Assembly (NCBI RefSeq): GCF_036898095.1
Contig: NC_090766.1
Span: forward strand, 38,509,471-38,573,470
From: Palaemon carinicauda
Taxonomy: Eukaryota; Arthropoda; Malacostraca; Decapoda; Palaemonidae
Direction: 5' to 3'
DNA: 64,000 bases
The notes beneath the pieces were generated by a model that searched no databases, was not told where the DNA came from, and worked only from the letters and a program-made list of their open reading frames with translations. Each line of letters begins with the position of its first letter. The first letter of the stretch is position 1. Made by a program: the position numbers and the translations under genes. This document shows positions 49,301 through 56,479 of the stretch, piece after piece.

Positions 49301-51215
49301 AAAAATGCTAGCCAATTCTTAATTGTTTTTCCTTTCAAGAACTATAACAGCTACAAAAGTATACCCGATACATAACTGTAAGACAATCAACTGAATATAA
49401 AATGTACTTTTCTCCATTATACTGAGAGGAGAGAATTGGATGATAATTGTAGGTTGCATAAAATAGAATGTACAGTACTAAAGAGCCATTAAGAGTGAAG
49501 ACCTCCGTCGCGGTAGCTTATTTCTCGACCTTGACCTTAACACGAAATAATTGGCATGGATTTTCACACACCTAAATATGAACCAAGTTTGAAGTATCTG
49601 TGACAACAATGTCCAAACTTATGGCTAATTACGTGAATTGGATATTTTGCTTGACCACGACCTCCTAAAATTTAATAATTTCCAGCTTTTAACATAACAG
49701 GTAATCCCTGCAAGTTTAATTACTCTACTTTTAAAATTGTGGCCAGGAAGCTATTCACAAATACACACACAAACAGGGGATAAAACATAACCTCATTCCA
49801 ACTTCATTGGCGGAGGTAAATACAACTTCTACAAACGAACAACTATTTTTAACTACGTTCCTTTTTTGTACTTTATTATATACAGAATCAACCAAATGAA
49901 ATAAATATTTACCTTATAAATCAGTTCAACAATGACGAGCTGCAAGATATCCCCGAAGGAGTTGACTTGATCAATGCAAGTTGAGAGGTAAGTGAGAGCT
50001 CTCTCCTGATCAGCATGAATCAACATCATGAAGGCATTTCGTTTGCAAGACATATCCTGTTCGCCTTCCAAGAAGTTTGAAATCAGCTCGGGGGCATCCG
50101 GAATAAGAAAATCAAAGTTTCTGCAAGAAAAATATCAAAATTCATCTGTAATAACAAAGGGAGGGTCATGAGTTCTCTGCCACTTATGAATGTGTAATAA
50201 GAATGTTGCAAGTTATTCTAATGGTTAAATTCACCTCAAATTCCAACAATCAAAGCAAGCAAATGACTGCCATAGCTAATTTTTGTACATGTACATTTAC
50301 GCTGACGATAATTAATGTAGCGATAACATACTTGTAAATGGTAAAAATAGCCAAGACAGCATTTCTACGAACGTAGGAGTGCCTGTGTTCGAGACAAATT
50401 CTGATGGTAGGCATCAATGGCTCTAAAAGCTCAGGCTCCTTCAACTTGCACAGAAATCTCAGTGTTGACCCACGGATGAATTCATTGGGATGAGATAAGT
50501 CCTGAAATTAATATAAAATACTGTACAATGATCTAAGAACTGGCAAAATTTCAATGCAAATACAATATATGAATGATTAACTACTGATATTTTAAGGATA
50601 TAAACTAAAACGTGAAAGAGTTGACAAACCTTTCTGTACGCATCGCAAACCAAAATCATCTCCTGAAGCAGTTTGCCCTCCGAGGTAGTTTTGGGCACTA
50701 TCTCCCAGAACACTAACAACAGCTTCTTAATTGTGTGGTCTTCAGATGGCATGACAAAACGGATCACCGTCATCAGAATTCCTGGCAGCCGTTCGCCATT
50801 TAATATCAACTGGATCACTTTTTTAAGAGCTCCAATCTTGACAGGATTATCACCATTTTCTGAAAGGAAAAGTTCATTTTACGCACATTTCAAAAGATAA
50901 TATTTTAACCTGAATTCCTGGTTCAATGATGATTGTATACTTTCTTATTTGGAGAAGCAGGAGGCTTCTCATCTTTGGAAAAGTAACAGATCAAATTTGA
51001 CATTATTATTTGGCTAATAATAAAAACAACAACAATATAGGCTATACCAAGTAGTAAATACAACTCACACAAAAATCAATATCCATAACAAAACGAGTAT
51101 TTTCAGTAATATGAAAAAACTTACCTAAATCTTGTTTTAGTTGCATTTCTGAAGGCTGTTCAGTATCCGAAGGTCCCTGTATCAGGGTGTAACATGGTTG
51201 CTCCTGAGTCCCCAT
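17557..51215 (-). CDS. COPB1: Coatomer subunit beta (beta-COP), 17 coding exons
   Basis: This is the beta subunit of the COPI coat, which drives retrograde Golgi-to-ER and intra-Golgi vesicle traffic as part of the F-subcomplex at the Golgi membrane. Seventeen exons joined at GT-AG sites total 2880 nt, giving 959 residues plus stop; the human protein is about 953. Residues from about 20 to 540 form the adaptin-like HEAT-repeat trunk ([68 protein letters not shown]). The acidic Gln-rich linker in exon 10 replaces a vertebrate variable region. The C-terminal appendage (about 670-945) includes [32 protein letters not shown] and [20 protein letters not shown]. The frame is intact throughout and the gene looks functional. 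Introns 7, 9, 10 and 12 carry mobile elements. Confidence 0.97.
18295..19215. repeat. Degenerate minisatellite in COPB1 intron 16
   Basis: A phrase close to GTAGTAGGAACTGATACAAC followed by CCCTACAGACT and AGAGACCATT recurs more than a dozen times with heavy drift and a spacing near 55-60 bases. It fills most of the last intron. Confidence 0.7.
19738..19980 (-). CDS. COPB1: COPB1 coding exon 16
   Basis: The exon encodes [20 protein letters not shown] through [14 protein letters not shown], including [20 protein letters not shown]. Confidence 0.95.
19981..21074. other. COPB1 intron 15, no feature recognised
   Basis: This is AT-rich intronic DNA. No open frame with recognisable similarity and no repeat structure was seen. 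Confidence 0.5.
21075..21220 (-). CDS. COPB1: COPB1 coding exon 15
   Basis: The exon encodes [20 protein letters not shown] through [13 protein letters not shown]. Confidence 0.95.
21727..21991 (-). CDS. COPB1: COPB1 coding exon 14
   Basis: The exon encodes [20 protein letters not shown] through [14 protein letters not shown], the most conserved part of the appendage domain. Confidence 0.95.
22174..22458 (-). CDS. COPB1: COPB1 coding exon 13
   Basis: The exon encodes [33 protein letters not shown] and a variable hydrophilic linker ending SSSKLSK. Confidence 0.94.
22585..23936. mobile_element. Non-autonomous piggyBac-like element
   Basis: The segment is bounded by TTAA on both sides (22581-22584 and 23937-23940), the piggyBac target duplication. 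The ends are inverted: CCCTGGAAAGGTATG on the left and the complement of CCCTGGATAGGTATG on the right. Subterminal GGTCGTTTGCGACCCC and GGGGTCGTTCACGACT blocks are also present. It is about 1.35 kb, AT-rich inside, with no transposase frame. It lies in COPB1 intron 12. Confidence 0.8.
23941..24562. other. Rest of COPB1 intron 12, no feature recognised
   Basis: This is AT-rich sequence between the piggyBac MITE and exon 12. Nothing was recognised. Confidence 0.5.
24563..24716 (-). CDS. COPB1: COPB1 coding exon 12
   Basis: The exon encodes [30 protein letters not shown] sequence and the [14 protein letters not shown] segment. The donor GTAAAT opens the intron carrying the piggyBac MITE. Confidence 0.94.
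25076..25183 (-). CDS. COPB1: COPB1 coding exon 11
   Basis: The exon encodes [20 protein letters not shown] and [14 protein letters not shown], the end of the trunk domain. It is bounded by CCCCAG and GTAAG. Confidence 0.94.
25670..25826 (+). repeat. Dispersed retroposon 3' end with (TAA)n tail, copy 1
   Basis: The block containing TTGGAGCCCCTGGGCTTATA and CCAACTAGGGTTGTAGCTTA, ending in an ATA/ATT-rich (TAA)n tail, matches 61885-62035. Two copies with the same microsatellite tail suggest a SINE or the 3' end of a LINE. The repeat may extend upstream to about 25390. Confidence 0.7.
25880..27255 (+). mobile_element. 5'-truncated LINE (non-LTR retrotransposon)
   Basis: This is the 3' part of a non-LTR retrotransposon inside COPB1 intron 10, opposite to the gene. 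RT motifs read [35 protein letters not shown] and FADDTVLV (the catalytic F-A-D-D box). These are followed by [31 protein letters not shown] and the RWFGHVERM...RGRPRFGW tail common in RTE-like LINEs. Frameshifts near 26245 and 26500 break the ORF. The 3' UTR ends in a TATG-type simple repeat near 27255. 5' truncation is typical of LINE insertion. Confidence 0.85.
27598..27796 (-). CDS. COPB1: COPB1 coding exon 10
   Basis: The exon encodes [20 protein letters not shown], then an acidic and Gln-rich linker (six consecutive Gln), then [12 protein letters not shown]. The donor GTTAG is weaker than consensus but keeps the frame. Confidence 0.92.
27797..28426. other. Part of COPB1 intron 9, no feature recognised
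   Basis: This is AT-rich DNA between exon 10 and the right end of DIRS C. No coding or repeat signal was recognised. Confidence 0.5.
28427..28641 (-). repeat. Right inverted terminal repeat of DIRS C
   Basis: This is the reverse complement of 39289-39486 apart from the outer end. It starts ATCACAAATTTTTAAGTAAT, carries TTTCCTAACATACTTACC, and contains the shared ITR blocks CCGACCAGCTTTTTGTATAG and AGGCGACCCGGGGTCGGGCA. Confidence 0.88.
28701..28802 (-). repeat. Internal complementary region of DIRS C
   Basis: It joins the complements of both element ends (TTACTTAAAATTTGTGATTT, then GTTCCAACACGGTTACTTAC). It is flanked by the inverted phrase AAGGTAGTTCTAGGTAAG and its complement. Confidence 0.85.
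29149..30300 (-). pseudogene. Tyrosine recombinase of DIRS C (one stop)
   Basis: The frame reads from [20 protein letters not shown] through [13 protein letters not shown] to [11 protein letters not shown]. Catalytic residues are in [11 protein letters not shown] (Arg), PHDIRG (His and Arg) and TEHYLRD (Tyr). The only lesion seen is an in-frame TAA at 29935-29937, after [10 protein letters not shown], where relatives have Gln (LGQVFLL). That is one base change. Upstream the frame stays open over RNase H. Confidence 0.87.
30168..32049 (-). pseudogene. Reverse transcriptase/RNase H of DIRS C (frameshifted)
   Basis: RT reads [69 protein letters not shown] and the catalytic [12 protein letters not shown]. 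RNase H follows ([44 protein letters not shown]). Frameshifts lie near 31510 and 30705, after which the tail ([12 protein letters not shown] to [10 protein letters not shown]) finishes at 30168. The -1 frame is open over nearly all of this region (one stop at 31828). Confidence 0.86.
32092..33123 (-). CDS. ORF1 (Gag-like) C-terminal half of DIRS C
   Basis: This is an uninterrupted 343-codon frame matching ORF1 of element D. It includes [69 protein letters not shown] and [20 protein letters not shown], with an Arg/Gly/Ser-rich end ([12 protein letters not shown]). I recognise no catalytic domain and infer a structural capsid or RNA-binding role from its position. Its N-terminal half is on the far side of the Tigger insertion. 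A duplicated segment of about 70 bases (33176-33306) lies just upstream. Confidence 0.75.
   Translation of the reverse strand: MTEDLVEGGECSSDDISSYRKVLALIRRHHRLDEPKPSVAKAVLSGLSRMIDSPVQQKPSLSLPLAQDVKLGMEQIDEYLAGLAEAPRSQSSSKLLPGLKSQKRFYVPKGDRGGPRAVEAAVTALNQRASKDRASTVPVCFSPSEASMMEDMAQDLVYVSSWLDWWSCALVGFQASHDLSLPDNQAMLRDLVSSGGKAFKFLSSQSLSVATNWVLRKRDTVLSKLVRKLPDREARRLRNSSVWGNDIFPIILVENTMEKVRKVRETDFRPPPMRKFTFRRASTDVPHSSQATPLLPRREPPSAPWLQASHQPTRRATAGPQSAYRPSYGNARRGRSGRSSRRR
34075..34155. repeat. (GA)n microsatellite inside Tigger
   Basis: About 80 bases of GA repeat. A shorter GA run sits near 34006-34022. Each is followed by the same phrase (TTGTTTTACGTACGT, TAAATTTTAAACAAAAAAAA), so the unit including the microsatellite was duplicated. 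Confidence 0.9.
34457..36320 (-). pseudogene. Tigger/pogo transposase (one frameshift)
   Basis: The N-terminal part ([20 protein letters not shown] to about 35990) holds the CENP-B-like helix-turn-helix region ([33 protein letters not shown]). After a frameshift between about 35985 and 36005, 504 codons continue with the second DNA-binding half and the DDE_1 catalytic domain. Catalytic acidic residues are seen in [26 protein letters not shown] and [13 protein letters not shown], a pogo-type triad. A long acidic C-terminal tail follows (EEIEEVEEV). The single frameshift is the only lesion I see, so the copy is young. It resembles TIGD-type proteins. Confidence 0.9.
36645..37552. repeat. Tandem duplication with (TAA)n and (CT)n inside Tigger
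   Basis: Two consecutive copies (about 36645-37128 and 37128-37552) each contain a TAATAA-rich tract, TAGCTTTACGTATGCTATTT, a CT microsatellite (36811-36899 and 37277-37320), GTACGCTTATTCGAAATGTG and a shared end TTTACTACGTACTGTATACA. The CT tract differs in length between copies. Confidence 0.9.
37830..39132 (-). pseudogene. ORF1 (Gag-like) N-terminal half of DIRS C
   Basis: The start [19 protein letters not shown] opens a seven-cysteine module ending [14 protein letters not shown]. Next come a Pro/Ser-rich stretch, the conserved [11 protein letters not shown] and MFLQPPTPE motifs, a serine/acidic tract (about residues 255-285) and a basic Arg/Ser/Lys domain ([18 protein letters not shown]). 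The frame shifts near 37930 and ends at 37897, while homology-like sequence continues in the next frame to the Tigger insertion. The natural protein continued into the part now at 32092-33123. Confidence 0.82.
39289..39486 (-). repeat. Left inverted terminal repeat of DIRS C
   Basis: It pairs with 28427-28641 in reverse complement through GCTAGCACGCTGCCCGACCC and GCTGGTCGGTTAGGTAGAGT. The outer end reads CCGTGTTGGAACAAAT. Confidence 0.88.
39582..39693 (-). CDS. COPB1: COPB1 coding exon 9
   Basis: The exon encodes [20 protein letters not shown] and [12 protein letters not shown]. Its GTAAG donor is only about 95 bases from the left end of DIRS C. Confidence 0.94.
39886..40048 (-). CDS. COPB1: COPB1 coding exon 8
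   Basis: The exon encodes [19 protein letters not shown] through [10 protein letters not shown]. It lies about 190 bases beyond the right end of DIRS D, so element D is very close to the acceptor. Confidence 0.95.
40240..40459 (-). repeat. Right inverted terminal repeat of DIRS D
   Basis: It begins TCAAAAATTTTAAGTAATTT and pairs with 47143-47342 through CGACCAGAGTTTTGTGTAGT and CCTTTGAGCTAGGTCGAGGT. Confidence 0.88.
40526..40628 (-). repeat. Internal complementary region of DIRS D
   Basis: It joins complements of the right end (AATTACTTAAAATTTTTGA) and the left end (TTTGTTCCAACACGAATACT) between inverted AAGTAGTTCTCGGTAAG-type arms. Confidence 0.85.
40964..42640 (-). pseudogene. Tyrosine recombinase of DIRS D (split by MITE)
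   Basis: The N-terminal part reads [36 protein letters not shown] and [20 protein letters not shown] up to [10 protein letters not shown], where the hAT MITE enters. Beyond it the protein resumes at [15 protein letters not shown] and ends [10 protein letters not shown]. The catalytic motifs [17 protein letters not shown] and TAHYLKD are all present. Apart from the insertion and its 8-base duplication no stop or shift is visible. In the -1 frame relative to RT the YR frame extends upstream without a stop to about 44112. Confidence 0.88.
41721..42239. mobile_element. hAT-type MITE with 8-bp target duplication
   Basis: The termini are inverted (CAGTGGTTCTCAAACTTTTT at the left, the complement of CAGTGGTTCTCAAACTATGG at the right), a known hAT/Charlie-like end. 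They are flanked by a perfect duplication GTCTAGAG (41713-41720 and 42240-42247). The interior holds about five copies of a 42-base repeat with the phrase AATCTATGGCACTGCTTTTA (41865-42095). There is no coding capacity. Confidence 0.93.
42513..44428 (-). pseudogene. Reverse transcriptase/RNase H of DIRS D (two lesions)
   Basis: RT reads [63 protein letters not shown] and the catalytic [12 protein letters not shown]. RNase H ([61 protein letters not shown]) and the connecting tail end in [11 protein letters not shown] frameshift near 44115 and an in-frame TAG at 43731-43733 are the only breaks seen. Loss of an Asn codon (SALKFV against SALNKFV) is also noted. Confidence 0.88.
44573..46952 (-). 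pseudogene. ORF1 (Gag-like) of DIRS D (stop plus duplication)
   Basis: It starts [19 protein letters not shown] with the seven-cysteine module, then [14 protein letters not shown]. An in-frame TGA at 46590-46592 interrupts it, after which the same frame runs on. It contains [23 protein letters not shown], an acidic Ser tract and a strong Arg/Ser domain ([20 protein letters not shown]). A 31-base tandem duplication (unit starts at 45456 and 45487) shifts the frame. The C-terminal half ([50 protein letters not shown]) then finishes at 44573. Confidence 0.85.
47143..47342 (-). repeat. Left inverted terminal repeat of DIRS D
   Basis: It pairs with 40240-40459 in reverse complement. The outer end reads ATTCGTGTTGGAACAAAC. 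Confidence 0.88.
47343..47704. other. Part of COPB1 intron 7, no feature recognised
   Basis: This is AT-rich intronic sequence between DIRS D and the SINE copy. Confidence 0.5.
47705..47935 (-). mobile_element. tRNA-derived SINE, copy 1 (old)
   Basis: It aligns with 56050-56372 through CCAAGCTAGGACCAAGAAGG, GATGACTCAGCAGATAGA and TTAGCTCACAAGGATGGT. The promoter-like head is on the minus strand and is mutated in this copy (AGGACTCTAACCCCA where the other has GGGACTCGAACCCCC). It lies in COPB1 intron 7, close to exon 7. Confidence 0.7.
47976..48078 (-). CDS. COPB1: COPB1 coding exon 7
   Basis: The exon encodes [20 protein letters not shown] through VEHEDTGK. The donor GTGAG opens intron 7, which holds DIRS element D. 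Confidence 0.95.
48377..48569 (-). CDS. COPB1: COPB1 coding exon 6
   Basis: The exon encodes [20 protein letters not shown] through [14 protein letters not shown]. The donor GTACAG leaves one base of an Ala codon. Confidence 0.95.
48756..48893 (-). CDS. COPB1: COPB1 coding exon 5
   Basis: The exon encodes [20 protein letters not shown] and [18 protein letters not shown]. It starts and ends on codon boundaries. Confidence 0.95.
48894..49912. other. COPB1 intron 4, no feature recognised
   Basis: This is AT-rich intronic DNA of about 1 kb. No repeat or frame was recognised. Confidence 0.5.
49913..50120 (-). CDS. COPB1: COPB1 coding exon 4
   Basis: The exon encodes [13 protein letters not shown] through [14 protein letters not shown], with the invariant [18 protein letters not shown] stretch. 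Confidence 0.95.
50332..50501 (-). CDS. COPB1: COPB1 coding exon 3
   Basis: The exon encodes [20 protein letters not shown] through the [19 protein letters not shown] helix pair. The donor GTATG splits the Lys codon completed in the next exon. Confidence 0.95.
50630..50859 (-). CDS. COPB1: COPB1 coding exon 2
   Basis: The exon runs from [16 protein letters not shown] to VCDAYRK, including the highly conserved [19 protein letters not shown] segment of the trunk. The acceptor CTTTCAG and donor GTTTG are on the minus strand. Confidence 0.95.
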
Positions 51216-51244
51216 TGCAAATAAGGAAACTCCCTCCTGCCTTC
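51125..51244 (-). CDS. COPB1: COPB1 exon with start codon (coding from 51215)
   Basis: A TTCTTCAG acceptor opens the exon 29 bases before the ATG, so at least one upstream non-coding exon exists. The start [13 protein letters not shown] matches the conserved beta-COP N-terminus. The exon ends at a GTAAG donor after one base of codon 31. Confidence 0.92.
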
Positions 51245-51357
51245 CTGAAGAAATGTACAGTATATGAAAAACAGGATAAAAATAGCATACAAATATGGAA
51301 ATGTTTCTTAAAATTCTTATATCATACAAACTACTTAAGGTAACTACAGTATATAAA

Positions 51358-52303
51358 GTATTTCCCGTATCATAAGACGCACCTTTTTTCACGAAAAATG
51401 CCCCCCAAAATCACCCTGCGTCTTAACACTAAGAAAATGTTGTATAGGGTAGTTTGACACACCTCAAACACCAAACTATTGACATACAAGCACTCAAACT
51501 CACGGGAGATAGAATATAAACCTACAATTATCATTCATATAATATAAATTCATTCATTTTTATTTTGCACTTAATTTAATGAAGTACAGTAGTAAATTAA
51601 ACATGCCAACTAGTGGTCTCGTAGCAGACGACACTATGACACTATATATTTTCTAATATTTTGTTGATATTTTGCAATAAAGCAATATATTGATAATGAC
51701 TTTGTTGCCTGAGTTCCGAAATAATGCAAACAGATAGTTGCTGAATACGTCCTTGGAAAATAACTTCTGTTAGTTGAGTGCAGTATTACCAAGGTAGCAG
51801 AAAAGTAACTAGACCCAGAATCACATAAACAGTAGCGAAAGTATTCCTCCCAAAAGAATTTATAGATTTCTATAATCAATAACTACATTTTGTGTGAATA
51901 TTTATAGGGTATATGAGGAATTTTGGAACTATTACTAGAATTTTACATGTTTACCAAAATTTTATAAAGAACCTTTGGCAAGGCTGCTTTACTGTAAACA
52001 ACACTTGAAACACCAAGCACTATGAGTAAACGTGTAGTTGTGGTGGAAACTACGACTGGTTTAGTTGTTTCTTATAAGAATATGTAATAGAATTGGGATA
52101 ATCGGCATATAGCTAATAAATATTAACTTGAACATTTCATAATACACTCAAAATAAGGAAAGTTACTGTGCCAGACAATAATCACGCTAGAGTCGCTGAA
52201 AAGCTAAGTAGTTTTTAAAATCCTCATTTTTTTTTTCTAAAACTGCCTTGCTAATTTAAGGGTGCGTCTTACCACTTGTATCGTCTTATCACACGGGAAA
52301 TAC
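51358..52303. mobile_element. Non-autonomous TIR DNA transposon upstream of COPB1 start
   Basis: The two ends are inverted copies: GTATTTCCCGTATCATAAGA then CGCACC on the left, and on the right the complement of GTATTTCCCGTGTGATAAGA with a second AAGACGCACC motif. The interior of about 900 bases has no transposase. The superfamily is not certain and no clear target duplication could be fixed. It lies in the 5' UTR intron or promoter side of COPB1. Confidence 0.65.
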
Positions 52304-52935
52304 GGTACTTCTGACTGAATACTGAACAGAAGTAAAAGGATACCTATGGCCTATTCATTTGTTATGAACATACAACTATATTTTTTACTTTAGGTCATTA
52401 CCCATTACGCCTTAGCAATACAGAAAGATTTCTAAACACCTTGAGCACTTTATATCAAATGTAGCCTGTCCGTAAAGCATATACTTGTAGTGTTGGTATC
52501 AATGCCCTGATAGACAAGTTAAAGATAGACAACTATCTAAGATGGGAAAACTATAGAAGCAAGAAATGCCTTCCATAACTTGCAGATGTTGGCAGTCCTT
52601 AATGGTAGTAACCTAAGAAACATTAATAAAGATAATGCTGTGTATACTTTTAACTTTTTTATATAAATGAACATCATATACAAAAAATACAGTTCTCTTT
52701 TTCTCCTTTAAAGAAAACCACGGTTACACATATGTTCGATTTACAAACAGTTCTCTTCAAAATAGTTTTTTATTTAGTTTGCCTGATTTATTTCCCGAGG
52801 TCCCATGATAGGCAATTAGGTAAAAGGTAATTTTGCTTTGCATGGTGAATAACCAGTCTAAAACATTTAAGAAATATTTTAAATTATAACAGGTTATATG
52901 GCATAATAACAATTTCAATGGAAAAACAATAAACA
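52304..52935. other. No gene seen; possible COPB1 5' region
   Basis: The first, non-coding COPB1 exon must lie upstream of 51244, perhaps here, but no promoter or donor site could be assigned. Confidence 0.3.
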
Positions 52936-53194
52936 TTACAGAACATCATAGCCCAAAGAGGTTTCTGATTTCTCATCCTTCCATTCACCAGCCTTTACCT
53001 CTTGTCCATTAATAAGATGCTTTATGTAGTATATGCCTTTAAATACAATGTAGTTCAAAGTAAATTTTGTTCCCGGTCTTTGACAACTTTTTCCCTTCAT
53101 CATCTACAAAATTTTTATTGCCAATGAGATGAAAATGTCTCCCTTTTGCCTCCCCGTCGTTATCACGAAAATTTACAAGAATGTTTGTACTTCC
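52936..53194 (-). pseudogene. Exon-like block of an unidentified gene
   Basis: A pyrimidine-rich acceptor (TTTGTTTTGCCTTCAG) precedes an open stretch reading GSTNILVNFRDNDGEAKGRH and NKNFVDDEGKKL. A second frame, overlapping its end, reads PGTKFTLNYIVFKGIYYIKH and ends SETSLGYDVL with a TAA stop at 52936. The two parts look like one protein C-terminus with a frameshift, or two overlapping exons. I do not recognise the family. It could be a last exon of a gene upstream of COPB1 or a decayed copy. Confidence 0.35.
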
Positions 53195-56049
53195 CTGAAG
53201 GCAAAACAAAACATATTGTGAGATTCTGATTTATTTTGTAGTCCTTTTACATTCTCCAACATACCAGACAAGATGACTTCTCAACAATCATCACATGATC
53301 TAGATACTAATAAGCTTCACCCTACTTAACATCCATACTATTTTAGGCTACCAAAGACATAAAAGATCAGCACTAAAGGGTTTGTTTTTACTATCCTTTT
53401 TGTATAATCTAATTTTCCCGTAAACTACAATGGAATGCTAATAAACGAGAAATAAATAGGCATGGGTTACGTTCTTGATAAAGCACCTGAACCATCCTAG
53501 CTTTGTGTTTTTAAAAAAGTTTCTCAAAAAGACAAAATCTTTTTTTATATACAGTACAGTAATATGTTTTTTTATCCTACCTATGCAAACCTGAATAATT
53601 TAATTGGATTAGTTCTGGCACAATTAAATGATGGAGAATACTATGTATCAAAAATACAAACTGCATTATGGCTAGCCAAAGGCGAGAAAAGCGACTAACT
53701 TGTAGATGAGAGAATATGAGATTGGTAAGAAATATTTTGAGATGTACCAAAGAAAATTTAATAGCATCAGTGATGATATCAAGTAACTGAAGTAACTAAG
53801 CTTAAAAGGTTTTGAAACAATACATCTAATGGGGAATTAACTATGAATACAGAGTGGAATAATTGGGCAAAGATTGGACGTTGCGTTACGAGAGAATGGG
53901 AATACCTAGAATGGGAATATTCAAAGGAAGCAGTTGGGGAATAGACAAACTTGTACCAGGATGGCTCCATTATTTTGATGGATATAATCTCAACTAAGTG
54001 GTATTCAGAAATATTTAGACATAATTCCGAGTATGAAATGGCATCCTAGGCAAGTTCAAGTATTGGTGTGAAAAGTAAATGGGGGGGGGGTCAGTAACTC
54101 TATATGAGTAAGGCAATATTCTAGTTCTGGTTGGGAGGAACAGGTGGTTTTGAGGATTCATAGTAACATAATATATATAATGATTTAAAAAACTATAATC
54201 TTCTGAGGAAAATTTTGCAACTGCCATAGGTGATCAGTGCAATCCATGTTGAGAAATCTAAAGAAAACATTAGGGCGTGAATGTAGTTTGTCGCGATAGG
54301 TGTAAACCTCAAAACTTGTCAAATAGATATTTCTGCCTAAAATGCAATACCGTCATATGAAGCCAGTTTTATGATTTATAACATATGATTTAGTGTTACC
54401 TTGCCAAGAGTGAAGCCGGTTTGGTAGCGTTATATAGGTTGAGACTAAGCCTTAAGGTAAGCAAAGTAAAAAAAAATCTAAGGGGGTCGAAAGTGGGCGT
54501 AGCACTCTCCCGATAGGTAAGTACGTAAGAATACAGCTCCTAGGTTAGGTTACACGGTGTTCTTGTGTTTGTTTCCCTTTTAAAATTAATTTTTCCATTT
54601 GTAACTTTTGAAATTTTACACCCATTCTTTCCCAACGAACTACAAAGGCTTCAATAATAGTCTATTGGGCCGAGACCAGAATTACTCTACAACTGACAGC
54701 AGGCAAAAATTTTATAGAATATTACTGCATAGGTTAAATATGCAATTGCACCGTGAAAATGAAAAAAAATTTCAGAATATTTGGCAAATCCTTATACGTT
54801 TCGTCACTACCAATTGCTGTGTCCTTCCATTTCAGCCTAATATAAACTAGGAAGGTTGTAACCTAAATCCCTTATAACCCAATCAGACCTACGGTAAGAA
54901 GGCGAGTTTCGGAGCCTTTGTACATCAGCAGCTAGAAGCACAAAATATGGACACCAGCTAATCTAAACTCTCCCGCCCTCTAACCTGACATAAAAGCTAT
55001 GTTCTAACCTACTTACCTGACGGGTGGGCTAACGCCCCCCCCTGCAACCCAACTTATAAACTGGAATATTCTTAGACAGCCGTTATTATACATACAGGTG
55101 ACTGTCATCATACATACATCCCGAGTTTCTGCTGGGAACATAAGAGTATCTCCGAATGGTGAAGGGGTAAAGTTATACCCAAAAACTAGTCTCTCCAATT
55201 ACAAGTATAGGCCATTAAGCGCTCAGTGCTCTGGTAAATTTAGCAGATTTCTGTAATTTATTTCTAGCCGCTGATAACTTGAAAGAACGAAAGTTGATAG
55301 CGTTATGAGAGAAATTACGCTCCATAATAACAAGTATAGGCCATTAAGCGAGCCAAAGACGTTAGCATAGGAAAAGCTTTAGATAAAACTTGGACATTAA
55401 CCTCAATGAACACAACATGGCTTATTTCAGGTAATAAACTGTTAGTTTATTGTGTTTAACAATCTGCAGACTACCCAAAATTGTTTAATAACTTTATAAA
55501 TTGATATACGATAAAAATGGAAATAAACTTACTAAAATAAATATAACTTTTGACAGGTGGACACAGATGACAACACAGGAGATCGCCGACCAACAAATGA
55601 CGTCTACAACTATTGACTAATGATGACACATTTTACAGTACAACCCTGGTATGTTTCTATTCATTTCATATTATATAAACAATTTATATAAGTTTATATG
55701 AGAAAAATACTCTATCTAATGAAAATATACTCTTCAAACCCCATATTATATATTACTCTCGCATTTGAAATATTAATGTTGTAACATGAATCTGAATGCC
55801 TGTACATCTGGAAAACGAGTTTCACACAAAATAATAATGTTATGACATATACGAATATGAATGTTTAATTCGTTTTCATTAATGCAGATTTTATCTAACC
55901 AAATTAGGAAACAACAAAACCAAGAAGAACTGATACGGAAATTGTGTTTTTGTGCGAGGGACGTGGCATGGCCAAAGGAGGGAATTTCAAATGATAGAAA
56001 TTTCTTTCTACAACACAGCCCAAGGGATGAGTTCTCTTTCTCTCATAAC
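53195..56049. other. No gene seen; AT-rich intergenic DNA
   Basis: There are only short spurious frames. The phrase CAAGTATAGGCCATTAAGCG occurs twice, about 130 bases apart (near 55202 and 55331). Nothing else was recognised. Confidence 0.5.
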
Positions 56050-56372
56050 CACAAGGTTTAAAGGTAGCTCATGAATGGCAGAGGCAAGGGACAGTGACAT
56101 TGCCCTAGCAACCCGGGCAAAGCCCTGGAGACTGACCATATATATTATATGATCAGCACCCAAGCCCCCTCTCCATCCAAGCTAGGACCGGGGAGGGCCA
56201 GGCAATGGCTGCCGATGACTCAGCAGATAGATCTATAGGCTCCCTCAAATCCCCCAAACCTTAGCTCACAAGGATGGTAGGGTTGCAGACGCTAGAGACA
56301 CTAACAAGTCTGAGTGGGACTCGAACCCCCGTCTGGCAAACACCAGGCAGAGACGTTACCAATGAGGCATTC
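56050..56372 (-). mobile_element. tRNA-derived SINE, copy 2
   Basis: On the minus strand the head contains GGTTCGAGTCCC, a good RNA polymerase III B box (about 56317-56327), preceded by TTGGTAACGTCTCTGCC in the position of a tRNA A box and D arm. The body matches 47705-47935 with an extra segment at the far end. A tRNA-like head plus a dispersed body is the usual SINE layout. Confidence 0.75.
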
Positions 56373-56479
56373 CCTGTAGATAAGGAAGAGGAAAGAAGCA
56401 AAAATAAGATTAGAGGGGAAAAGGCAAAATTCATAAAGGATTCACGGCATATTACATTAATATAAGGGATATGGACTCA

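Noticed and set aside
54480..54560. Possible first exon with a GTAAGTAC donor on the plus strand
   Set aside because: A single donor-like site without a frame, promoter or downstream exon is not enough to call a gene.
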